Assembly (NCBI GenBank): GCA_030036915.1
Contig: JASHSC010000206.1
Location: 1-7,246, forward strand
From: Terriglobia bacterium
GTDB lineage: Bacteria; Acidobacteriota; Terriglobia; UBA7540
Reading direction: 5' to 3'
Length of the DNA: 7,246 bases
Under the pieces are notes generated by a model that worked only from the letters and a program-made list of their open reading frames with translations, searched no databases and was not told the origin of the DNA. Positions 1-4,362 of the stretch are shown here, one piece after another. The stretch's first letter is position 1. Each line of letters begins with the position of its first letter. The position numbers and the translations under genes were made by a program.

Positions 1-72
1 AGGGAGGGTCCCGCCCAGGCAGGACTATGGTCAACGCTCGTAGAGCATCACCCCAGCAAAACCATTTTGTTC

Positions 73-100
73 TTGCGCGCGCGCATGAAACCTGTATTCT
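73..100 (+). promoter_or_regulatory. Weak candidate promoter of the permease gene
   Basis: TTGCGC (73-78) and TATTCT (95-100) are separated by 16 bp and could serve as -35 and -10 boxes. Transcription would then start near 106, leaving a leader of about 58 nt before the TTG start at 164. The match to consensus is modest and a GC-alternating run lies within it. The rest of 1-163 shows no convincing gene; the reading frames through it are shadows. Confidence 0.25.
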
Positions 101-163
101 TCGATTTCGCTTCGCCAAATTTCAAGAAGGGCGAATTGAGCGCGAGGACAAACGAGCAAAACC

Positions 164-1525
164 TTGGTCGCCATACCCTTTCCCATCTCCAATCCGCCGC
201 AGGAATCCACCGGCCGGCCCGGCATCGCCAAGCTGGGATTCTGGCCGCTTGTGGCCGCAACGTTCTTCATGGTCTCGGGCGGGACGTACGGCACGGAAGA
301 CATTGTGCAGGGAGCAGGCTATCACCGCGCCATGCTCATTCTGCTGGTCACTCCGCTGGTGTGGAGCCTGCCCACCGCCCTGATGATCGGCGAATTGGCC
401 AGCGCCTTGCCGGAAGAGGGCGGCTACTACGCCTGGGTGCGGCGCGGCATGGGCAATTTCTGGGGCTTTCAGGAAGCCTGGCTCTCGCTCGCCGCCAGCA
501 TCTTCGACATGGCGATCTATCCCACCCTATTCGTCGACTATTTCGCGCGCCTGGTTCCCTGGGTGGGAGTGGGAAACCATCGTGTGATGGTGGGACTCGC
601 GGTTGTGGCCACCTGCGTGGCGCTGAATTTGGCGGGAGTTCGCCTGGTGGGCCTCACCTCGCTCTGGCTTTTCATTCTGCTTTCCGCGCCGTTCGCGTTG
701 ATGGCGGTACTCGGGCCCTTCGAGAGCGGCACACTGGCGCACCTTCACGCTCCACCACCCGCTTCCACGGTGGGATTGCTGGGCGGAACACTGATCTGCA
801 TGTGGAATTACATGGGGTGGGACAACGCTTCAACGATTGCCCGCGGAGTGGAGCACCCGCAGCGCACTTATCCGCGCGCCATGATGACGGCCGTGGTGCT
901 GATCGCGCTCAGCTACATTCTTCCGGTGTTCGCGGCTTCGCTGACGGGCGTGCCCTCCGCTGGGTTCGACACCGGCTCGTGGGCGGACCTCGCGGGCCTG
1001 ATGGCCGGGCGCTGGCTGCGTATTGCGGTGGTGCTGGGCGGAATGATGAGCGGGTTTGGAATGTTCAACGCCCTGGTGATGAGCTATTCCCGCCTGCCCC
1101 TGGCCATGGGTCAGGACGGCATGTTGCCGCGCGCCTTCGCCAAAGTGCATCCGCGCACGCAGGCTCCCTGGGTGGCGATTGTGGTGTGCGCGGCAGGATG
1201 GGCCTTGTGCCTGGGTTTGGGTTTTGAGCAACTGGTAACACTCGATATCATGCTCTACGGCACGAGCCTGGTGCTGGAATTCATCGCGCTGGTGGCGCTG
1301 CGCCTGCGCGAGCCGGACCTTCCCCGCCCTTTTCGCGTTCCGGGAGGACTCGCGGGCACCATCGTGGTCGGCGCGCTGCCCACGCTGATGCTCGCCCTCG
1401 CCGCGCTCAATGGTGAGCACGAGGTGGTTCTGGGAATCAACGGTTTGGTGTTCGGCGCCATAATTCTGTTACTGGGATTTGGGACGTATCCGGTGGCTGC
1501 GCGATTCCGCCGACCCGCAGCGTAG
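164..1525 (+). CDS. APC-superfamily permease, polyamine/amino acid:H+ symporter-like
   Basis: This 453-residue integral membrane protein probably imports a polyamine or amino acid with protons across the inner membrane. It has about 12 hydrophobic segments, beginning at residue 24. The unwound-helix motif VSGGTYGTED (37-46), the block ELASALPEEGGYYAWV (77-92), the FWGFQE segment (99-104) and WDNASTIARGVEHPQRTYPR (219-238) closely resemble, from memory, the plant PUT / trypanosomatid POT1 polyamine transporters of the APC superfamily. Glu45 in TM1 is the likely substrate or proton site. The start is TTG at 164: an in-frame TGA at 137 blocks extension, no ATG lies in between, and the next ATG (269) would delete the first half of TM1. 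The ribosome-binding site is poor (GAGG at 144-147, 16 nt away). The stop codon lies inside a palindromic repeat. The transporter family is well supported; the substrate is not. A general amino-acid permease is the alternative. Confidence 0.9.
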   Translation: MVAIPFPISNPPQESTGRPGIAKLGFWPLVAATFFMVSGGTYGTEDIVQGAGYHRAMLILLVTPLVWSLPTALMIGELASALPEEGGYYAWVRRGMGNFWGFQEAWLSLAASIFDMAIYPTLFVDYFARLVPWVGVGNHRVMVGLAVVATCVALNLAGVRLVGLTSLWLFILLSAPFALMAVLGPFESGTLAHLHAPPPASTVGLLGGTLICMWNYMGWDNASTIARGVEHPQRTYPRAMMTAVVLIALSYILPVFAASLTGVPSAGFDTGSWADLAGLMAGRWLRIAVVLGGMMSGFGMFNALVMSYSRLPLAMGQDGMLPRAFAKVHPRTQAPWVAIVVCAAGWALCLGLGFEQLVTLDIMLYGTSLVLEFIALVALRLREPDLPRPFRVPGGLAGTIVVGALPTLMLALAALNGEHEVVLGINGLVFGAIILLLGFGTYPVAARFRRPAA

Positions 1526-1574
1526 GGGCACCCCTCGTGGTGCCCTCGGGGCGGCCACGAGGGCCGCCCCTACG
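1521..1574. repeat. Composite palindromic intergenic repeat, copy 1
   Basis: The outer arms CGTAGGGGC (1521-1529) and GCCCCTACG (1566-1574) are perfect inverted copies. Inside are two strong hairpins: GGGCACC (1526-1532) with GGTGCCC (1539-1545), and GGGGCGGCC (1548-1556) with GGCCGCCCC (1562-1570). The TAG of the permease gene (1523-1525) lies in the left arm. No protein is encoded. The same outer arms recur at 2407-2512. Comparable elements are, as I recall, scattered in many copies through acidobacterial and other environmental genomes; a non-autonomous MITE- or REP-like element is the likely nature. Confidence 0.8.
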
Positions 1575-1585
1575 GTTAACTTTTT
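1548..1585 (+). terminator. Possible terminator formed by the repeat hairpin and a T-run
   Basis: The 9-bp GC-rich stem at 1548-1556/1562-1570 (loop ACGAG) is followed about ten bases later by five T residues (1581-1585). The distance is longer than in a canonical intrinsic terminator, so termination is plausible but unproven. It would separate the permease and SDR transcripts. Confidence 0.3.
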
Positions 1586-1616
1586 CTCCACCCCGTGCCA
1601 CGAGGCCAGCGACAGT

Positions 1617-1640
1617 ATTCGGAGCGAATGACGAAGGGAG
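1617..1640 (+). promoter_or_regulatory. Small hairpin and ribosome-binding site that fix the SDR start
   Basis: The stretch AAGGGAG (1634-1640) is a good Shine-Dalgarno sequence, six bases upstream of the ATG at 1647. It favours that ATG over the adjacent in-frame TTG at 1644. Just upstream is a small perfect hairpin, ATTCG-GAG-CGAAT (1617-1629), that could modulate access to the site; its function is unknown. Confidence 0.6.
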
Positions 1641-1646
1641 AATTTG

Positions 1647-2405
1647 ATGATTAATCAGCGGCTCGATGGGCGCGTGGCGGTGGTTACGGGTGCGAGCAAA
1701 GGGCTGGGAAGGCAAATGGCGGAGTCGCTCGCCGAGGCAGGCGCCACTGTAGCCTTGATCGCGCGCTCAGGCGATTTGCTCGAAGGCGCGCGCGCGGGAA
1801 TCACCTCGCGTGGCGGTAAGGCATTCGCCTTCGTCGCTGACGTGAGCATGGAATCCCAGGTGGCCTCGGTTGCGCAGGAGGTCCGGCGGCAGGCGGGTTC
1901 CCCGGACATTCTGATCAACAATGCGGGCATCAACATTCGCCGGCCGCTTCACGAATACACCTTCGCCGAGTGGCGCCAGGTGATGTCCACCAATGTTGAT
2001 GGGCCGTTTCTCTGCACGCGCGCCTTTGTGCCGGGCATGATCGAAAAGAAATTCGGGCGCATCATCAGCATCGCCTCCACCATGGGGCACGTTTCGCTTC
2101 CCAACCGTGCGGCATACAGCGGCAGCAAATTCGCCGTGCTGGGAATGACCAAAGCCCTGGCGCTGGAGCTCGCGCCGTACAACATCACCGCCAACGCCAT
2201 CAGCCCCGGACCCTTCGCCACGGAAATCTCCCGCGTGGTGATGGACGACCCGGTGCAACTCGCGAGCTTCAACGCGCGCATTCCCCTGGGCCGTTGGGGC
2301 AAGCTGGAGGAAATCGGAGCGCTGGCGGTTTATCTCTGCTCCGATGCCTCCGGTTTCATCACCGGAACCGATATCGTGATCGACGGCGGGTGGACTGCAC
2401 AATAA
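1647..2405 (+). CDS. Short-chain dehydrogenase/reductase (classical SDR)
   Basis: A cytosolic 252-residue NAD(P)(H)-dependent oxidoreductase with a complete classical SDR signature. It has the cofactor motif TGASKGLG (14-21), Asp65 at the adenine pocket, NNAG (91-94), and the catalytic tetrad Asn116, Ser144, Tyr157 and Lys161 in the YSGSK segment. The C-terminal IDGGW (245-249) is typical of the family. Lys18 in the glycine motif and Arg40 after strand beta-2 suggest a preference for NADP(H); this is inferred from family rules. The overall sequence recalls gluconate 5-dehydrogenase, 2-deoxygluconate 3-dehydrogenase and FabG-like enzymes, but the substrate cannot be fixed from sequence. ATG 1647 was chosen for its spacing to AAGGGAG; a TTG at 1644 would add one residue. 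The gene is bracketed by two copies of one palindromic repeat family and has no obvious pathway partner. Confidence 0.93.
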   Translation: MINQRLDGRVAVVTGASKGLGRQMAESLAEAGATVALIARSGDLLEGARAGITSRGGKAFAFVADVSMESQVASVAQEVRRQAGSPDILINNAGINIRRPLHEYTFAEWRQVMSTNVDGPFLCTRAFVPGMIEKKFGRIISIASTMGHVSLPNRAAYSGSKFAVLGMTKALALELAPYNITANAISPGPFATEISRVVMDDPVQLASFNARIPLGRWGKLEEIGALAVYLCSDASGFITGTDIVIDGGWTAQ

Positions 2406-2406
2406 A

Positions 2407-2512
2407 GTAGGGGCACCTCTCGCCCTGCGGCCCATAGCCTTCGGGCGACGGGTCGCGGGTGCCCTGCCCGGTATCGCTGGATTAAAAGGGCAGGGACAAG
2501 CCCTGCCCCTAC
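2407..2512. repeat. Composite palindromic intergenic repeat, copy 2
   Basis: It begins one base after the SDR stop codon. The outer arms GTAGGGGC (2407-2414) and GCCCCTAC (2505-2512) match those of the copy at 1521-1574. Further pairings are GGGCACC (2411-2417) with GGTGCCC (2458-2464), TCGCCC (2420-2425) with GGGCGA (2443-2448), and GGGCAGGG (2488-2495) with CCCTGCCC (2501-2508, loop ACAAG). The ends are conserved while the core differs and is longer (106 against 54 bases), as if modules had been exchanged. No T-run follows, so terminator function is doubtful. Confidence 0.78.
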
Positions 2513-2569
2513 GGAATTCAAACTGACCTACCACAGCAGTTTTCGTTGCCATGATGAGAGGCCTCAAGT

Positions 2570-2588
2570 AGCATGAACCATGCATGCT
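2570..2588 (+). promoter_or_regulatory. Overlapping small palindromes at the PAP2 start codon
   Basis: GCATG (2571-2575) pairs with CATGC (2579-2583), or AGCATG (2570-2575) with CATGCT (2583-2588). The second pairing would sequester the ATG at 2584. A further 8-bp palindrome, GAGGCCTC, lies at 2558-2565. No good ribosome-binding site is seen at normal spacing; GAGAGG at 2556-2561 is 22 nt from the ATG. This may be a translational control hairpin or chance. Confidence 0.25.
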
Positions 2589-3417
2589 TTCTATAATCTC
2601 CCGACGGGCGGTGGCTATTCTGGCGTGCCTCCTGGCAAGCGGGTGCGTTGTCGCAGTTCGTGCCCAGGACACTCCTGGCGCGGGCCACAATAAGCCCAAC
2701 AAGCCTCAGGTTTCTATCTACGAAGAGCGGCCCATCAACTGGAAGACGCTTGTCCCCGACATCGTTCACGACCAGAAACCCATTTGGACCTTCCCCGGTA
2801 CTCTGGCGCGGGGGCAGCATTGGGGGCCGACGCTGGCGATGGGAGCGATTTTCGGCGGGCTGGTGGCGGCTGACCCCCACGACAGCCCTTACTTCCGCAA
2901 CAACGCATCCACTTATTCGCCCTTCAATCGCGCCTTCAGCACCACTCACACGGAAGTGGCCATGGCGCTCATCCCCGCTTCCTTTTACGCTTTGGGATAC
3001 GTGCGCAAGGACTCCTATGCGACGCACACTTCCTTGCTGGCCGTTGAGGCAGTTGCCGACTCGGCGCTTCTCGGCTGGGTCGCGGAGACTGCCACCGGGC
3101 GGCTGCGCCCTGAAGCCATTCCGCCCGGCGGAAGCTATGCGGACACGTGGTTCAAAACCTATCACCCTCTGCTTCACGCCGGCGGTAGCTTCCCTTCCGA
3201 GCATTCGCTCGCGGCCTTCTCCATCGCCACGATCTTCGCGCGGCGTTATTCCGGCCACCGCTGGGTGCCCTGGCTCGCCTATGGAGCTGCGACCTTGGTG
3301 GGATTCTCGCGCGTCAGCCTGCAAGCGCACTTTCCCTCCGACGTTTTCGCCGGCGCCGTGTTGGGTTACGTCATCAGCCGGTTTGTGGTCATGCCCGGAC
3401 GCGAGCCGGGGGACTGA
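2584..3417 (+). CDS. PAP2-superfamily phosphatase, predicted lipoprotein
   Basis: A 277-residue protein of the type 2 phosphatidic acid phosphatase / vanadium haloperoxidase superfamily, which removes phosphate from lipids such as phosphatidic acid or undecaprenyl pyrophosphate, or from soluble esters. The N-terminus is a signal peptide with a lipobox LASGC (17-21), so it is probably lipidated at Cys21 and exported. The third motif is intact: SRVSLQAHFPSD (242-253) holds Arg243, the nucleophile His249 and Asp253. The second reads PSEH (204-207) where PSGH is usual, keeping His207. In the first, Arg175-Pro176 is present but the Lys expected seven residues before the Arg is Glu168. The region with DQKPIW (63-68) and ADPHD (96-100) recalls an acidobacterial PAP2 subgroup. 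ATG 2584 is the first start after an in-frame TAG at 2569. The fold is secure; activity and substrate are not. Confidence 0.88.
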   Translation: MLSIISRRAVAILACLLASGCVVAVRAQDTPGAGHNKPNKPQVSIYEERPINWKTLVPDIVHDQKPIWTFPGTLARGQHWGPTLAMGAIFGGLVAADPHDSPYFRNNASTYSPFNRAFSTTHTEVAMALIPASFYALGYVRKDSYATHTSLLAVEAVADSALLGWVAETATGRLRPEAIPPGGSYADTWFKTYHPLLHAGGSFPSEHSLAAFSIATIFARRYSGHRWVPWLAYGAATLVGFSRVSLQAHFPSDVFAGAVLGYVISRFVVMPGREPGD

Positions 3418-3469
3418 TTCTTCTCAACTCGTATTACAGTCCAGTCGAAAAGACCAATTCAAACCGCAA

Positions 3470-3498
3470 TTGACGCCCCTGGGGCAGGTTGTTAAGAT
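3470..3498 (+). promoter_or_regulatory. Sigma70-type promoter of the TPR gene
   Basis: TTGACG (3470-3475) and TAAGAT (3493-3498) are separated by exactly 17 bp and match the housekeeping consensus at five of six and four of six positions. The spacer contains the palindrome CCCCTGGGG (3476-3484), which could bind a regulator. Transcription is expected to begin near 3505, giving a leader of about 27 nt, so this gene probably has transcription independent of the PAP2 gene. Confidence 0.7.
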
Positions 3499-3518
3499 GG
3501 CATTCGAGTGCCTTTTGG

Positions 3519-3524
3519 AAGGAG
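3519..3524 (+). promoter_or_regulatory. Strong Shine-Dalgarno deciding a GTG start
   Basis: AAGGAG lies seven bases upstream of GTG 3532 and identifies that codon as the start. An in-frame GTG at 3508 would extend the protein by eight residues, but it would place this ribosome-binding site inside the coding region and lies almost at the predicted transcription start. Confidence 0.8.
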
Positions 3525-3531
3525 ACGGACT

Positions 3532-4257
3532 GTGGACAGTCGCACGCGCCATCAATTGAAGCAGGATGAGTTCAAGGATTCGCTGGTTAAGGTCGAGGAG
3601 TACTTCAGCGAGCACTACAAGGAGATCATCAACGTTTCGATCATCGTGATTGTTGTAGTGGGTCTTGCCGGTGGGTTGAAGTATTACACCGATCGCCAGG
3701 ACGCCGCCGCCAATGCGGATTTGGGCGAAGCGCTTGCGACTTTTCGCGCCTATGTGGGCCAGCCAAGCCCCGAGGGCGGCCCGGACGGCCCCTCTTTTGC
3801 CACCGCCCAGGAAAAATACAAGAAAGCGCTTCAGCAATTCGATGCTGTCGTAGAAAAATACAAGATGATCCCGCGGCCTAAGGCGGTGGAAATTGCGCTT
3901 TACCAGGCGGGGGTTTGCCAGTCGCTCCTGGGGGATAATGCCGGGGCGGTTCGAACGTTGACGCAGGCCAGCCAGGAACACGACGCGGAAGTCGCCTCGC
4001 TGGCCAAGTTCGCCCTGGCGGGTGAGCTGGCAAAGGCCGGTGATTTGCCGGAGGCGGAAAAGCTCTATGATGAATTGGCCGATCACCCCACCCTGACCGT
4101 CCCCAAGGCCACGTCCCTTCTCGCCCTGGCGGACGCTTATCGCCAATCGCAGCCTGCCAAGGCGCGCGAGGTCTACGAGCGTGTGGAGAAGGAATTCGCT
4201 TCCAACGCTCCGGTGTCCGAAGCCGTCAGGCAGGAAATTGCTACGCTCGCCCCCTAG
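3532..4257 (+). CDS. Membrane-anchored TPR protein, YfgM-like
   Basis: A 241-residue protein with a charged cytosolic N-terminus (DSRTRHQLKQDEFKDSL), one transmembrane segment at about 33-52, and a helical C-terminal part expected on the outer face. The helices at about 93-140, 156-184 and 194-225 have TPR-like Ala/Leu/Tyr spacing (ALYQAGVCQSLLGD, AKAGDLPEAEKLYDEL, ALADAYRQ). The architecture matches YfgM-like proteins; in E. coli YfgM associates with SecYEG and the chaperone PpiD and is somewhat shorter. A role as an envelope chaperone or translocon accessory factor is inferred from that. The GTG start is fixed by AAGGAG at 3519-3524. The gene has its own promoter at 3470-3498 and is followed by an inverted repeat. 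A generic TPR scaffold protein is the alternative. Confidence 0.87.
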   Translation: MDSRTRHQLKQDEFKDSLVKVEEYFSEHYKEIINVSIIVIVVVGLAGGLKYYTDRQDAAANADLGEALATFRAYVGQPSPEGGPDGPSFATAQEKYKKALQQFDAVVEKYKMIPRPKAVEIALYQAGVCQSLLGDNAGAVRTLTQASQEHDAEVASLAKFALAGELAKAGDLPEAEKLYDELADHPTLTVPKATSLLALADAYRQSQPAKAREVYERVEKEFASNAPVSEAVRQEIATLAP

Positions 4258-4280
4258 TCAGTTGCGCGAGCTCCTCACTC

Positions 4281-4362
4281 TGCCATCCTGTGCGAAGCGG
4301 AGGGGCTCGAGAGCCATAGCAAAACTCCGATTCCCAGGTTCTTCCCCTCGTGCAGGATGGCA
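4281..4362. repeat. Inverted repeat between the TPR and Fe-S genes
   Basis: TGCCATCCTG (4281-4290) and CAGGATGGCA (4353-4362) are perfect inverted 10-mers around a 62-base core. The left arm continues TGCGAAGCGGAGG, resembling an interspersed element I recall from acidobacterial genomes (CATCCTGAGCGAAGC-like ends); this copy is degenerate inside. The right arm contains the ATG at 4357. It encodes no protein, and with no following T-run it is not a clear terminator. Confidence 0.65.

Noticed and set aside
76..85. Alternating GC run as a special structural or origin element
   Set aside because: Ten bases of GC alternation are expected by chance in DNA this GC-rich, and no origin features accompany it.
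67..1227. 386-codon open frame overlapping the permease gene in another frame
   Set aside because: Its translation is rich in Arg, Gly, His and Ala with no domain or membrane pattern, while the overlapping frame encodes a clear APC permease. It is a GC-driven shadow.
1521..1574. CRISPR-like repeat
   Set aside because: The repeats are palindromes present as two isolated, divergent copies about 880 bp apart, without regularly spaced units or cas genes.
2488..2512. Intrinsic terminator after the SDR gene
   Set aside because: The GGGCAGGG/CCCTGCCC hairpin is strong, but the following bases are ACGGAATTC with no T-run.
2518..3330. 270-codon antisense open frame opposite the PAP2 gene
   Set aside because: It has no recognisable motif and a low-complexity Arg/Gly/His composition, and it lies opposite a gene with strong family motifs.
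2648..3559. 303-codon + strand frame running from PAP2 into the TPR gene, suggesting a fusion
   Set aside because: It is Pro/Arg/Ser-rich without motifs and crosses a good promoter and ribosome-binding site; it is not a real gene.
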